Below are positions 1 to 10,811 of a stretch of DNA of 64,000 nt, in pieces (the first letter of the stretch is position 1; the number at the start of each line of letters is the position of its first letter). The DNA is from Rhizobium sp. NFR03 (GTDB lineage: Bacteria; Pseudomonadota; Alphaproteobacteria; Rhizobiales; Rhizobiaceae). Below the pieces are notes generated by a model. It was not told where the DNA came from. It worked only from the letters and a program-made list of their open reading frames with translations, and did no database searches. The stretch spans positions 744,001 through 808,000 of the forward strand of contig NZ_FOGR01000002.1 of NCBI RefSeq assembly GCF_900111275.1, given 5' to 3'. The position numbers were made by a program, and so were the translations under genes.

Positions 1-129
1 GTCTGTGATGTCATGGGGTCTTCCGCGACGACGGGCCGCAAAGGCGATGCCCTCGAGATGATCCATCATCTGGTCTCGTTCGGCCGCACACAATCTTGCC
101 AACTGATCCTTCGTCGTCGTTCCTGCCAT
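1..129 (-). CDS. hypothetical protein, C-terminus cut by window edge
   Basis: An open frame begins at an ATG at 127-129 and runs off the left edge, giving 43 residues. The N-terminus contains MAGTTTKDQLARLC and later a basic stretch, RRRGRPHD. A good ribosome binding site (AAGGTAGGA) lies just upstream of the ATG, which is the main reason to believe the gene. I do not recognise the family and too little is visible to assign a function. The basic segment could contact nucleic acid, but that is a guess. The gene lies downstream of the tRNA-Gln on the same strand. Confidence 0.5.
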   Translation of the reverse strand, partial: MAGTTTKDQLARLCAAERDQMMDHLEGIAFAARRRGRPHDITD

Positions 130-485
130 CGATCCTACCTTCAAGTCCGCTAGAAGGGTGTTGAGGCGCCTCGCCATCATATGTGCCTTTCTATGATCGG
201 AGGCCTGAAGAGAGAGTGAAAGCCGGCTGCCTGCTGGGCAGAGGAGGAAACTGCGCGGAATCCGCGGCCGCCAATAAAAGATATTTCCCCGACGGATGAG
301 GTTCTCGACGTGGTGACGAACCGTCATGAGGCTCTAGCCCTTTGAACGACCCTCAGTGTTGCCCTCGCGCGAAGCGATGGACACCACCTTTGGGCATCAG
401 TTCTGGGCATCAGGTCGCAGTTAATGCCCAGAACGGGATCCAAAAAGGCCGAAAAAACAAGAAATTCAGGGAAAAATGAGAAAGC
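130..485. other. intergenic region, no gene seen
   Basis: About 356 bp lie between the cut-off gene and the tRNA. The stretch holds an inverted repeat (401-433) and, read on the minus strand just after the tRNA, two T-runs (around 440-475) that could end tRNA transcription. Open frames here overlap the tRNA and have no coding character. The left part should carry the promoter of the minus-strand gene at 1-129. Confidence 0.5.
401..433. repeat. inverted repeat, 10-bp arms
   Basis: The arms TTCTGGGCAT (401-410) and ATGCCCAGAA (424-433) are perfectly complementary with a 13-nt spacer. A further GGGCATCAG lies directly upstream, so the motif is partly repeated. It sits 50-85 nt past the tRNA 3' end on the minus strand. 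It may be a transcription end hairpin or a protein-binding dyad. Confidence 0.5.
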
Positions 486-559
486 TGGCTGGGGAACCTG
501 GATTCGAACCAGGACTAACGGAGTCAGAGTCCGTGGGTCTACCGTTAACCTATTCCCCA
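486..559 (-). tRNA. tRNA-Gln (anticodon CTG)
   Basis: Read on the minus strand the 74 nt fold as a full cloverleaf. The 7-bp acceptor stem is TGGGGAA/TTCCCCA, with a G discriminator and an encoded CCA end. The anticodon stem is ACGGA/TCCGT around the loop CTCTGAC, giving anticodon CTG (codon CAG). The T-arm contains GGTTCGAATCC. U1-A72 at the acceptor end is usual for bacterial tRNA-Gln. Confidence 0.96.
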
Positions 560-746
560 ACGCGCGGGCTGTGCCCGTCGGTGTGCCGGGCTTATAGACA
601 AAACGGGGCGGGATGCAAAGGGGGTATTTGAAAAACTTTGCGGGTTGTTCGGTTGGGCCTATTTCCGGTTCGGGAAACGGGGTGATCGTGGAGGAAGCGT
701 GCGTCTCCGGCGGCGGAATTGTCTTTGGGGAAAAAGCAGTTGGCGA

Positions 747-3122
747 ATGGCGGGCACGCTGGTAGAGTTGGGACAACGAAAATCGAGAGAGCGTCTTGAG
801 CGACCGATTAAGGCTTCGCGCGACGCGGTGGTAAGATCAGTGAAAGACCCCGAGCACGGCGAAACGCCGTATGATAGCGGGGCGTCGGCAGCGGCCGGAA
901 ACCAGGGGGCATCCATCCCCGGGTCCGGCAAAGCCAAGCGCAGGCGTCGTAAGGCGTCGCGCAGCAGCTCCACGCATGCCAGCTCCCCAGATGCCAATCC
1001 CCAAGGCCCCTCCGTCTCTGGAGCAGGCCAGTCCGGGCATCCCGTCCTGGACGGTGAACCGGTGCGCAAGCGCAAGCGGCGGCGCAGGACGAAGTCTGCC
1101 TCGTCAGGTTCTGCACAGGGGCAGGCGCCTCTGCGTGGCGATGGAGTGGCTCACGGCCACGGCAGCAGGGCGTCTGGCGCTGATGCCCATGATCGCGGTG
1201 CCGAAACCCCTTCTGCCCACACCCATGCTGCGCAGGCGCGCGATCCGCGTGAGGGCAATTCTCATCGCGGGAGCGCCGCCGAAGGTTCGCGCCACACGCC
1301 CGCTCGCCGATCGAGCGAACGGGGAGAAGAGGCGGGCGGCCCCCGTTCGACAGGGCACAGCACAGGTGTTGCGGGACGGGATGCCGATGGCGGAACTGCG
1401 ACGCAGGCCGCGTCCGACGGCAATGGTTCGAAGCCCTCGCAGGGACGCGGGCCGGAACCAGCCGGCAAGGGGCGCCGCAATCATAAGCATCGTCATCGCG
1501 GCAGCGCCCAGGCGCGCCCGTTGCAGGGAACGGATGTCGTGCGGTCCGCGCGCAATCGCGTCGGCGCGACCGGCACGGATGGTCGTGCGCCCGCTGGACA
1601 ACAGAGACAGGGCCGCGGTCCGGGTGCCCAGGGCGGTGCCGGGGCGGCGGTTCATCCGGATGCGCAGGGCGTTGGCTCCCAGGCCGGTGCGGCAGGTCGT
1701 CCAGCGACGCAGCAAAGCGGCCATTCCGGACATCAGCGCTTCGAGCAGGGCAGCAATCCCGGCGGGGCTCGCGGTGGGCCGCATATGGGAGGCCCGAGCA
1801 ACAAGACATCAGGACATGCTGGTCACGGACGCAGTGCAAATGGCGCGGGACAGGGTCCGCATCCGGGCCACGATGGCGTTCGCCGCGGGAGCGGGACACC
1901 GGGTCGGCACGACCCGAATGGCGCGGGTGGCGACGGATATTCCGATCGCTCGTCGCAAAACCGCCAAAACGGTGGAGAGGGTGGGTACGCCGCACGCACC
2001 GGTTCCAGCGTCAATGCCGGACATCATGCAGCAGGCGGCAGCCGCCACGCGGATATGTTCGAGAGCGACGAGTTCGGCCCGCCGCCATTATATGCGGCGC
2101 TCGATCTCGGCACCAACAATTGCCGTCTTCTGATCGCGCAGCCGACGCGGCCGGGACAGTTCCGGGTCGTGGATGGCTTCTCCCGCATCGTGCGGCTCGG
2201 CGAGGGCCTTGCGGCCAGCGGACGTTTGTCCGAGGACGCGATGAACCGTTCGGTTGAGGCGCTGAAGATCTGCGCGGCGAAGCTCGGGCACCGCAACATC
2301 CGGCGCAGCCGGCTGATCGCGACCGAAGCAGCGCGCGCGGCGGAAAACGGCGTTATCTTCATGGATCGCGTGTCTGCTGAAACCGGGCTCGAGCTTGAGA
2401 TCATCGACCGGGAAACCGAGGCGCGGCTCGCCGTGTCCGGTTGCGCGTCGCTGGTGGGGCGTGAGGCGCGCTCCGTGGTGCTCTTCGATATCGGCGGCGG
2501 CTCGTCGGAAATCGCGGTGCTGCACATCGGCGACAACAGGTCGAGCCGGCTTGCCAATCACATCACCCACTGGACCTCGCTGCCGGTCGGCGTGGTCACG
2601 CTGTCGGAGCGCCATGGCGGGCGCGATGTCACGCCGGAAAGCTTCGAGGGCATGATCCGCGAGGTCTCCTGCATGCTGGACCGTTTCGACTGCCCTGACA
2701 TCGAGGCCGTCCGTGCGGCGGACGATTTCCACCTCATCGGCACGTCCGGCACGGTGACGACGCTGGCCGGCGTGCATCTCGATCTGCCTCGCTACGATCG
2801 CCGTCGGGTGGACGGGCTCTGGCTGTCGGATGACGAGGTCTCGGCGATGCAGGCGCGCCTGCTGTCCTGGGATTTTGCGGCGCGCGCCGCCAATCCCTGC
2901 ATCGGGCCGGATCGGGCGGATCTCGTTCTCGCCGGCTGCGCCATTCTGGAGGCCATTCGCCGCCGCTGGCCGTCGACCCGCATGCGGGTTGCCGATCGTG
3001 GGCTGCGTGAAGGCCTTTTGACGGATATGATGGCCGATGACGGCGTCTGGCGCCGCGGCCGTGGCCGCCGCCTGTCGCGTCCCGGCCCGCAAACTGGCTC
3101 CGAGGAGGGCCGAAGCTCATGA
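747..3122 (+). CDS. ppx: Ppx/GppA family phosphatase with long disordered N-terminal extension
   Basis: The product is an exopolyphosphatase/guanosine pentaphosphate phosphatase of the actin-like ATPase fold, which hydrolyses polyphosphate or pppGpp. The conserved domain starts near 2088 ([15 protein letters not shown]) and holds the second phosphate loop DIGGGSSE at 2487. This roughly 330-residue part is the normal size for short rhizobial members. In front lies a stretch of about 400 residues, rich in Gly, Ser, Arg, His and Ala, with basic clusters such as [11 protein letters not shown] and RKRKRRRR. The start is uncertain. A TTG at 645, the ATG at 747, a GTG at 840 and a short-form ATG at 2055 are all in frame, and none has a strong ribosome binding site. 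The stop overlaps rlmE by 4 nt, so the two are probably co-transcribed. Confidence 0.85.
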   Translation: MAGTLVELGQRKSRERLERPIKASRDAVVRSVKDPEHGETPYDSGASAAAGNQGASIPGSGKAKRRRRKASRSSSTHASSPDANPQGPSVSGAGQSGHPVLDGEPVRKRKRRRRTKSASSGSAQGQAPLRGDGVAHGHGSRASGADAHDRGAETPSAHTHAAQARDPREGNSHRGSAAEGSRHTPARRSSERGEEAGGPRSTGHSTGVAGRDADGGTATQAASDGNGSKPSQGRGPEPAGKGRRNHKHRHRGSAQARPLQGTDVVRSARNRVGATGTDGRAPAGQQRQGRGPGAQGGAGAAVHPDAQGVGSQAGAAGRPATQQSGHSGHQRFEQGSNPGGARGGPHMGGPSNKTSGHAGHGRSANGAGQGPHPGHDGVRRGSGTPGRHDPNGAGGDGYSDRSSQNRQNGGEGGYAARTGSSVNAGHHAAGGSRHADMFESDEFGPPPLYAALDLGTNNCRLLIAQPTRPGQFRVVDGFSRIVRLGEGLAASGRLSEDAMNRSVEALKICAAKLGHRNIRRSRLIATEAARAAENGVIFMDRVSAETGLELEIIDRETEARLAVSGCASLVGREARSVVLFDIGGGSSEIAVLHIGDNRSSRLANHITHWTSLPVGVVTLSERHGGRDVTPESFEGMIREVSCMLDRFDCPDIEAVRAADDFHLIGTSGTVTTLAGVHLDLPRYDRRRVDGLWLSDDEVSAMQARLLSWDFAARAANPCIGPDRADLVLAGCAILEAIRRRWPSTRMRVADRGLREGLLTDMMADDGVWRRGRGRRLSRPGPQTGSEEGRSS

Positions 3123-3901
3123 CAAAGCCCCCCATCGGCGGCAATCGCACCGGGCGTAAACTCGGGCAGAAGGTAAAAAAGGGCAAGCTGAAGGCGTCGT
3201 CGCGGCGCTGGATCGAGCGCCATATCAACGACCCCTATGTGCAGCGCGCCCAGCTGGAAGGCTATCGCGCCCGCGCGGCCTTCAAGCTGCTGGAGATCGA
3301 CGAGAAGCACAAGATTCTCACCGGCGCCAAGCGCATCATCGATCTGGGGGCCGCGCCCGGCAGCTGGTCGCAGATCGCCGCCAAGGTTACGAGCTCCACG
3401 GACACCGACCCGCGCGTGGTGGCGATCGATTTTCTCGATGTCGATCCGTTGCCCGGCGTCGTCATCCTGAAGCTCGATTTCCTCGATCCCTCCGCGCCCG
3501 ACGCCCTGATGGATGCGCTGGGCGGCACGCCCGATCTCGTTCTCTCCGATATGGCGGCGCCCACAACCGGTCACAGGCAGACGGACCATATTCGCACCAT
3601 GCACCTTTGCGAGGTTGCCGCGCACTTCGCCATCGACGTGCTCGGCCCCGGCGGGCATTTTCTGGCCAAGACCTTCCAGGGCGGCACGGAGCGCGAGCTT
3701 CTCAACCTTCTGAAGCAGAATTTCCGCCAGGTGCTGCACATCAAGCCCGCCTCGTCCCGCGCCGAATCGGTCGAGATGTTTCTTTTGGCAAAGGACTTCA
3801 AGGGCCGGCGCGAGGGCATCTCCGATCACGACGATCTCCGGGCGGAAGGTCAGACCTTTCGGGACGAGCGCGAGGATGTGACGGAGCACGAAGAGGACTG
3901 A
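3119..3901 (+). CDS. rlmE: 23S rRNA (uridine2552-2'-O)-methyltransferase RlmE (FtsJ/RrmJ)
   Basis: This SAM-dependent enzyme methylates the 2'-OH of U2552 in the A-loop of 23S rRNA, a late step in 50S assembly. The 260 residues show the SAM-binding motif [11 protein letters not shown] at residues 75-85. The catalytic K-D-K-E tetrad is visible as K56, D144, K184 and E216, matching E. coli K38, D124, K164 and E199 with a small offset. The first 40 or so residues are basic, as in other alphaproteobacterial members. The ATG overlaps the ppx stop by 4 nt (ATGA), a sign of translational coupling. Confidence 0.97.
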   Translation: MTKPPIGGNRTGRKLGQKVKKGKLKASSRRWIERHINDPYVQRAQLEGYRARAAFKLLEIDEKHKILTGAKRIIDLGAAPGSWSQIAAKVTSSTDTDPRVVAIDFLDVDPLPGVVILKLDFLDPSAPDALMDALGGTPDLVLSDMAAPTTGHRQTDHIRTMHLCEVAAHFAIDVLGPGGHFLAKTFQGGTERELLNLLKQNFRQVLHIKPASSRAESVEMFLLAKDFKGRREGISDHDDLRAEGQTFRDEREDVTEHEED

Positions 3902-3905
3902 GCGG

Positions 3906-4289
3906 ATGTTGCTCTACGTCACCGTCGGTACGAACGATCCTGCTAGCGCAGGTCTGTTCTACGATGCCGCGCTGGCGCCTCTCGGTTTGGTTCGAAGGCA
4001 GCAAAGCGGCTCCGATATCGGCTACGCGCACCCGGATGACAGCCGCTGCCGGTTGTGGGTTGTCGCGCCCTACGACGGGCATCCGGCGAGCTTCGGCAAT
4101 GGCGTGACCATCGCATTGGAGGCCGCCAGTCGCACGGCGGTGGATGCGTTTCACGCGGCGGGTCTGCGGATGGGCGGGACGTGCGAGGGTGAGCCTGGGC
4201 TCCGGCCGTTCCATCCCACATTTTACGCTGCATTTCTGCGCGATCTCGATGGCAACAAGATCGCAGCCGTTTGCGAACGCGTAGAATAG
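3906..4289 (+). CDS. VOC (glyoxalase/dioxygenase superfamily) protein
   Basis: The 127-residue product has the paired beta-alpha-beta-beta-beta layout of the vicinal oxygen chelate fold. It opens with MLLYVTVGTNDPASAGLFYDA and ends with the typical DLDGNKIAAVCE strand. Such proteins bind a metal and act as lyases, dioxygenases or drug-binding proteins. The substrate cannot be read from the sequence. It starts 4 nt after rlmE and may ride on that transcript. Its stop abuts the convergent MFS gene with no spare bases. Confidence 0.85.
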   Translation: MLLYVTVGTNDPASAGLFYDAALAPLGLVRRQQSGSDIGYAHPDDSRCRLWVVAPYDGHPASFGNGVTIALEAASRTAVDAFHAAGLRMGGTCEGEPGLRPFHPTFYAAFLRDLDGNKIAAVCERVE

Positions 4290-5714
4290 CTACTTCCCCG
4301 CCAGCGACTCCAGTTGCGCCTCACCCTTCTCCCGCGCTGCGGCGCCGTGGCCGGACACTTCGGCGCCTGCTGTCTTCGCCATGCCGATGAAGGGGATGAT
4401 GGAGGTGAGGGTGATGGCGGAGATGAGCATGAAGGCGAGCTGGAAATCGCCAAGTTCCAGCTGTGTGCCGGTCCAGCGGTTTTCCACTTCCAGAATGGCG
4501 CCGGCCACGGCGACGCCCAGCGCCAGGCTCATCTGTTGCAGCACGGCGCTCATCGCGGTCGCCTTGCTGGCCATGGCGTCGGGAATGTCGGCGAAGGACA
4601 GTGCGTTGATGCTGGTGAAGAAGAACGAGCGGGCAAAGCCTGCCGCAAGCAGCACGAGGCACATGACGAGATAGGGTGTGGCGGGTGTGAAGAGCCCGTT
4701 GACGAAGGTCAGGACGGTGCCGATCAGCGCCGCGATGATCAGCGTTGTGCGGAAGCCGGCGAGAACCAGGACCCGCTTGGCGAAGAACTTCGTGGTCAGC
4801 GCGCCGATGGCACCGACGAAGGTGATCATGCCCGACTGGAAAGGCGAGAGGCCGAAGCCAACCTGCAGCATCAGCGGCATGAGAAACGGAATGGCCCCGA
4901 TGGAGATGCGGAAAAGCGTGCCGCCGACGGCTGCGGCACGGAATGCGCTGTCCTTGAAAAGATTGAGGTCGAGCAGCGGCGCCGGGTGGTGACGGGCGTG
5001 GCGCACATAGAGGATGCCGCAGAGAATGCCGATGCCGGCTGCGATCACGCCGACGCTCGGCGGCAGGGCCGGCAGGCTCATGACGGAGAGGCCGAACATG
5101 GTGCCGGAGGCGGCGATGGCGCTGAGGAAGAAGCCGGTGACGTCGATCGGCGGCGGTCGGTCGCTGATCACCTCGGGCAGATAGATGCCGGAGAGGATAT
5201 AGCCGAGAATGCCCACGGGAACATTGATGATAAAGATCCAGTGCCAGGAAAAATACGTGGTGATGAAGCCGCCGAGCGGCGGACCGGCCAGCGGCCCCGT
5301 CAGCGCGGGAATGCTCAAGAGCGCCATCGCGCTCACCAGTTCGCTGCGCTGCGTGCTGCGCACCAGCACCAGCCGCGCGACCGGGGTCATCATCGCGCCG
5401 CCCATGCCCTGCAGGAAGCGTGCACCGACGAAGGAGATGAGGTCGCCGGAAACGGCGCAGAGTATGGAGCCGACGATGAACACGAGGATTGCGGAGCGGA
5501 AGATGCGCTTGGCGCCGAACCTGTCGGCCATCCATCCGCTCAAGGGAATGAAGATGGCGAGCGACACCATATAGGAGGTCAGCGCCAGCTTGAGCGTGAT
5601 CGGACCGACGCCGAGGTCGCGGGCGATGGCGGGCAGGGAGGTCGCGATGACGGTGGAGTCCATCTGCTCCATGAAGAGAGCGACGGCGAGGATCAGCGGA
5701 ACGATGCGGTTCAT
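4290..5714 (-). CDS. MFS transporter, DHA2-type drug:proton antiporter
   Basis: A 474-residue inner-membrane protein with a dense run of hydrophobic segments. The N-terminus has the DHA2 pattern LFMEQMDSTVIATSLPAIA, in which the Asp in the first helix is usual for the drug/H+ antiporter group. It is followed by the loop GWMADRFGAKRIFR (MFS motif A) and a motif C-like Gly/Pro stretch (ALTGPLAGPPLGG). These proteins export toxic compounds using the proton gradient. The substrate is unknown. The tail carries a short hydrophilic extension. It is convergent with the VOC gene and divergent from the exported MBL-fold gene. Confidence 0.93.
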   Translation of the reverse strand: MNRIVPLILAVALFMEQMDSTVIATSLPAIARDLGVGPITLKLALTSYMVSLAIFIPLSGWMADRFGAKRIFRSAILVFIVGSILCAVSGDLISFVGARFLQGMGGAMMTPVARLVLVRSTQRSELVSAMALLSIPALTGPLAGPPLGGFITTYFSWHWIFIINVPVGILGYILSGIYLPEVISDRPPPIDVTGFFLSAIAASGTMFGLSVMSLPALPPSVGVIAAGIGILCGILYVRHARHHPAPLLDLNLFKDSAFRAAAVGGTLFRISIGAIPFLMPLMLQVGFGLSPFQSGMITFVGAIGALTTKFFAKRVLVLAGFRTTLIIAALIGTVLTFVNGLFTPATPYLVMCLVLLAAGFARSFFFTSINALSFADIPDAMASKATAMSAVLQQMSLALGVAVAGAILEVENRWTGTQLELGDFQLAFMLISAITLTSIIPFIGMAKTAGAEVSGHGAAAREKGEAQLESLAGK

Positions 5715-6059
5715 GCGCAGGCAAGCCTTTTCGACGACCTTTCGGGCACCCGGCTGACGATGCCGGGGATGGCCGCCATGGTGGGAAGCAGATGCCGTTG
5801 CGCAGGCGCATTCGGTCTTGCTGGGTTGTATGGCGAGGAAGATAGAAACAGAAAGACGAAAGTCCCGCCTCCTGTCTCACGCAACAGTCAATTTCCTGTG
5901 AAGGCCTGCGTCGCGTTCTGTCAAGACCAGCATATTGCGCTACCTTGCGCGCTGCCGTCATTCTTATCGTCCGGATGGGCCCTGTCTCGTCATAAGGCAG
6001 GAGACGCACGACCAACGCGCCGGACCCGATCTCGGGTTCGCAGACAAAGGATACGATCG
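5715..6059. other. divergent intergenic region, no gene seen
   Basis: These 345 bp separate the minus-strand MFS gene from the plus-strand MBL-fold gene and must hold both promoters. Open frames through it are continuations of antisense frames over the MFS gene. I see no convincing operator or RNA element. A ribosome binding site AAGGAT lies just before 6060. Confidence 0.5.
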
Positions 6060-7061
6060 ATGCACGGATTCTCCCTCGGCCGACGCGCCCTCTTTGCTGC
6101 AACGGCCATCGGCGCGCTGGCCACGCCGATGATCATGAAGCGCGCCGCTTTTGCGCAAGGTGCTGCTGGCCCCGGTACGAAGGAAACACCCAAAGCCACG
6201 CCGGGTGGCAAGAGTTCGAGTTTCAAGCTCGGCGATTTCACCGTCACCGCCATCAGCGATGGCTTGCGTATCGCCGACAAGCCGAACGAAACCTTCGGCA
6301 TCGACCAGTCGCCGGAGGCCGTCGCGGCCCTGCTGGACAAGAATTTCCTGCCGACGGATCGCTTCGCCAATGGTTTCTCACCGGTGGTCGTGGATACCGG
6401 ATCGGAGGTCGTGCTGTTCGACACCGGCAATGGCGAGGCGGGGCGCGCGGCAGGCACCGGCATGCTGCTCGAAGGCCTGCGGGCGGCGGGCTATCCACCG
6501 GAAAGCTTCACGCTCGTGGTTCTCACCCACATGCATGGCGATCATATCAATGGCCTCATGGAAGGCGGCAAGCCTGCCTTCCCGAATGCGCGCTATGTCA
6601 TGGGCGAGACGGAACTGGCCTTCTGGAAGGATCCCGCCCGCGTAGGGTCGCCCGCCGAAGGCGGGCATAAAGCTGTGCTCAAGAACGTGGTGCCGCTTGT
6701 GGAGAAGGCGACGCTCATCGGTGACGCTGCCGACGTCGCATCCGGCATTTCGGCCATCGCGGCTTTCGGCCACTCTCCCGGCCACATGGTTTTCCGTGTC
6801 TCTTCGCAGGGCAAGGATCTCATGCTGACGGCCGATACGGCGAACCACTATGTCCTCTCGCTTCAGCAGCCGGACTGGCAGGTGAGGTTCGATATGGACA
6901 AGGAGAAGGCCGCAGCATCGCGCCGCAAGGTGTTCGACATGGTGGCCTCCGAACGGCTTCCCTTCATCGGCTACCACATGCCATTCCCGGCCGTCGGCTA
7001 TGTGGAGAAGCTGGACGCCGGCTACCGCTTCGTGCCGGCGTCGTATCAGCTCTATCTCTGA
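6060..7061 (+). CDS. exported metallo-beta-lactamase-fold hydrolase
   Basis: The 333-residue product has the Zn-binding motif THMHGDHINGL (HxHxDH) and later the GHSPGHM histidine of the MBL fold. The N-terminus, MHGFSLGRRALFAATAIGALA, has two arginines before a hydrophobic run and an Ala-rich cleavage region near residue 32 (AFAQGA). It looks like a Tat signal peptide, so the enzyme probably folds in the cytoplasm and works in the periplasm. Relatives are lactonase- or hydrolase-like, and the substrate here is unknown. I chose the ATG at 6060 because it begins the signal peptide and follows an AAGGAT site. The frame stays open far upstream, but that part is antisense to the MFS gene. Confidence 0.9.
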   Translation: MHGFSLGRRALFAATAIGALATPMIMKRAAFAQGAAGPGTKETPKATPGGKSSSFKLGDFTVTAISDGLRIADKPNETFGIDQSPEAVAALLDKNFLPTDRFANGFSPVVVDTGSEVVLFDTGNGEAGRAAGTGMLLEGLRAAGYPPESFTLVVLTHMHGDHINGLMEGGKPAFPNARYVMGETELAFWKDPARVGSPAEGGHKAVLKNVVPLVEKATLIGDAADVASGISAIAAFGHSPGHMVFRVSSQGKDLMLTADTANHYVLSLQQPDWQVRFDMDKEKAAASRRKVFDMVASERLPFIGYHMPFPAVGYVEKLDAGYRFVPASYQLYL

Positions 7062-7097
7062 CGATGTGCTGCCTGCGTCCTGTGACGTGGGCAGCCG

Positions 7098-7406
7098 TCA
7101 ACCTGCGTACATCTCGTCGCGCACGGCAAGGAGCATGCTGGTCATGCGGTCGCGAATATCGTCTTCCAGAAAGATGACGCCGGCAGCTTCGAAGTCGGCG
7201 TGCAGCTGGTCGATGACGCCGTTCGGGCTCTCCACGCCGGCGTTCACGATGCCACTGGCATAGGCTTCGGCATCCGGCCGGTTGATCACGGCTGCGGCCC
7301 ACAGGCCGATCAGCGCATTGCGGCGCGCTTCCGCGCGGAAGCCGAGTTCTTCGTCGCGGATAAAACGTGTTTCCTGAGCGTGGGCTCGCTTGCGCAGTGC
7401 GGTCAT
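7098..7406 (-). CDS. ATP synthase inhibitor subunit zeta (DUF1476)
   Basis: The 102 residues match the alphaproteobacterial zeta subunit, a natural inhibitor of F1-ATPase that blocks ATP hydrolysis by inserting its N-terminal helix into F1. The hallmark is the segment DEELGFRAEARRNALIGLWAA, followed by an all-helical body. As in other members the gene lies apart from the atp operon. It is convergent with the MBL-fold gene. The assignment to the family is strong, while inhibitor activity is inferred from studied homologues such as that of Paracoccus. Confidence 0.9.
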   Translation of the reverse strand: MTALRKRAHAQETRFIRDEELGFRAEARRNALIGLWAAAVINRPDAEAYASGIVNAGVESPNGVIDQLHADFEAAGVIFLEDDIRDRMTSMLLAVRDEMYAG

Positions 7407-9224
<1,818 letters not shown>

Positions 9225-9241
9225 GCGCTAGAGCATTTCCA

Positions 9242-9262
9242 GCCGAAGCGAGACGCTTCGGC
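9242..9262 (+). terminator. hairpin after guaB
   Basis: GCCGAAGC (9242-9249) pairs with GCTTCGGC (9255-9262) around the 5-nt loop GAGAC, about 20 nt after the guaB stop. There is no T-run, so this is only a possible stop or 3'-end-stabilising hairpin. The flanking TAGAGCATTTCC is typical of rhizobial intergenic repeats. Confidence 0.4.
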
Positions 9263-9289
9263 GTCGGACAATGCGGAGAAAACAAGAGG

Positions 9290-9333
9290 CTAGGACATTT
9301 CCGGTGAACCCGTGTTCACCGGAAATGTCCTAG
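9290..9333. repeat. perfect palindrome with 20-bp arms
   Basis: The arm at 9290-9309 begins CTAGGACATTTCCGG. It is the exact reverse complement of 9314-9333, with a 4-nt loop CCGT. A transcript would form a 20-bp perfect hairpin. No T-run follows. It has the look of a repetitive extragenic palindrome rather than a simple terminator. Confidence 0.85.
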
Positions 9334-9380
9334 ACTGGCCCGAGCTGAGCCGGCACAAGCTGAAATAAATGGAAATCCAG

Positions 9381-9411
9381 AGGGAGCCGCACGCAAGGCG
9401 CGCGGCTCCCT
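9381..9411 (+). terminator. terminator-like hairpin before the MAPEG gene
   Basis: AGGGAGCCGC (9381-9390) pairs fully with GCGGCTCCCT (9402-9411), and a short T-rich stretch (TCACTTT) follows. It would end guaB transcription before the MAPEG gene. Confidence 0.65.
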
Positions 9412-9505
9412 TCACTTTAGGAGGGTCTCACCTACCTCTTCCGAACGCATCGACTGACCTTCTGCCGAAGGTCGAGCCGATCATCACGCGAGGGGAACAC
9501 GCCGC

Positions 9506-9916
9506 ATGATACATACTGCCATGATCTGGCCCGTGATCGCCCAGGTCCTGCTCGTCTACATCGTCTATGGCGTGATGGGAAAACGTCGCTTTGGCGCCGT
9601 GCGGCAGGGAACGGCCCGTGCCCGCGACTTTCTCGTGCCCTCCATCGAGCCGGAAACAAGCGCGACCGTCGCTCGCAATCTCACCAACCAGTTCGAGCTG
9701 CCTGTCCTTTTCTATCTCGTCTGCACCCTTCTGATCGTCACGAACGGCGTGTCGATCCTGACGGTATCTGCGGCATGGCTGTTCGTCCTCTCCCGCTACG
9801 GCCATGCCTTCGTGCATATGACCTCCAATCGGCTGATGCTGCGTCACCGCCTGTTCGTCGTCGGCTTGTTCACGAATGCGCTTCTCTGGTTGCTTCTCGC
9901 CGTTCATATCCTCTGA
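9506..9916 (+). CDS. MAPEG family membrane protein
   Basis: A 136-residue inner-membrane protein with about four hydrophobic helices. The pattern after the second loop (ARNLTNQFELPVLFYLVCTLL) is the MAPEG signature seen in microsomal GST-like proteins and their bacterial relatives. Eukaryotic members conjugate glutathione or make leukotrienes. The role of bacterial members is mostly unknown. The sequence shows no further specificity. It stands alone between the guaB terminator and the dehydrogenase gene. Confidence 0.85.
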   Translation: MIHTAMIWPVIAQVLLVYIVYGVMGKRRFGAVRQGTARARDFLVPSIEPETSATVARNLTNQFELPVLFYLVCTLLIVTNGVSILTVSAAWLFVLSRYGHAFVHMTSNRLMLRHRLFVVGLFTNALLWLLLAVHIL

Positions 9917-10015
9917 TCGTTCCGCGATATTTCCCGGCGCTCCGGCTTTACGCCGTTCGTGAAGCCGCTATCGTCCGGGCAAGGCCAACAAGACCTGATT
10001 TCGAGGGAGAGCATC

Positions 10016-10798
10016 ATGAAACTGAAGGATAAGGTCTGCATCGTCACCGGCTCCGCCAGCGGTATCGGCCGGGCCATTGCTGCGCGCTATGTTGCCGAGG
10101 GCGCTCGGGTCGCCATTGCCGACCTCAAACTGGAGGCGTCGGTTGCCGCAGCCGGGGAACTCACGGCTTCCGGGCCCGGCGAGGCCATCGGCCTTGCAAT
10201 GGATGTCACATCCGAGGACGCCGTCAATGCGGGTGTTGCCGCTGTCGTGGACACATGGGGCCGGGTCGATGTTCTCGTTTCCAATGCCGGCGTGCAGATC
10301 GTTCACAGGATCGAGGATTTCCCCTTCGAGGACTGGAAGAAGATGCTCTCCATCCACCTCGACGGCGCGTTCCTCACCACCAAGGCCTGCATGCCGCACA
10401 TGAAGCGGCAGGGCGGCGGCGCGCTGATCTACATGGGCTCCGTTCACTCCCATGAGGCGTCACCCCTCAAATCCGCCTATGTCACCGCCAAGCACGGTCT
10501 GCTCGGCCTTGCACGCGTGGCTGCAAAGGAGGGCGGCCCACACGGCGTTCGCTCCAACGTCATCTGCCCCGGCTTCGTCAAGACACCGCTGGTGGAGAAG
10601 CAGATCCCGGAGCAGGCAAAGGCGCTCGGCATCTCGGAGGAAGATGTCGTCAAGCGCGTCATGCTGGGCGGCACTGTGGATACCGAGTTCACGACCATCG
10701 AGGACGTGGCGGATGTGGCCGTGTTCTTCGCGGGTTTCGAGACAAATGCCCTAACCGGCCAGTCGTTGATGGTCAGCCATGGCTGGGCCATGCGATAA
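10016..10798 (+). CDS. bdhA: 3-hydroxybutyrate dehydrogenase (SDR family)
   Basis: The 260-residue short-chain dehydrogenase oxidises (R)-3-hydroxybutyrate to acetoacetate with NAD+, linking polyhydroxybutyrate breakdown to central carbon. The Rossmann motif TGSASGIG is at residues 11-18, NAG at 90-92, and the catalytic Ser142, Tyr155 and Lys159 are in place. The segment [18 protein letters not shown] is characteristic of this enzyme and sets it apart from general SDRs. The ATG at 10016 follows a GAGGGAGAG site. The frame extends upstream to 9959, but that would add unrelated residues. It is convergent with oxyR. Confidence 0.92.
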   Translation: MKLKDKVCIVTGSASGIGRAIAARYVAEGARVAIADLKLEASVAAAGELTASGPGEAIGLAMDVTSEDAVNAGVAAVVDTWGRVDVLVSNAGVQIVHRIEDFPFEDWKKMLSIHLDGAFLTTKACMPHMKRQGGGALIYMGSVHSHEASPLKSAYVTAKHGLLGLARVAAKEGGPHGVRSNVICPGFVKTPLVEKQIPEQAKALGISEEDVVKRVMLGGTVDTEFTTIEDVADVAVFFAGFETNALTGQSLMVSHGWAMR

Positions 10799-10811
10799 CA
10801 GCGGTCCCAGG

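Noticed and set aside
871..2133. 420-codon plus-strand frame in another phase over the Ppx extension
   Set aside because: It has no recognisable domain and ends where the conserved Ppx domain begins. The hydrophilic low-complexity frame joined to Ppx is the better choice.
4314..6059. Long plus-strand open frame joined to the front of the MBL-fold gene
   Set aside because: It is antisense to a clear MFS transporter and has a biased, repetitive composition (Glu, Gly, Asp, His). The signal peptide and ribosome binding site put the real start at 6060.
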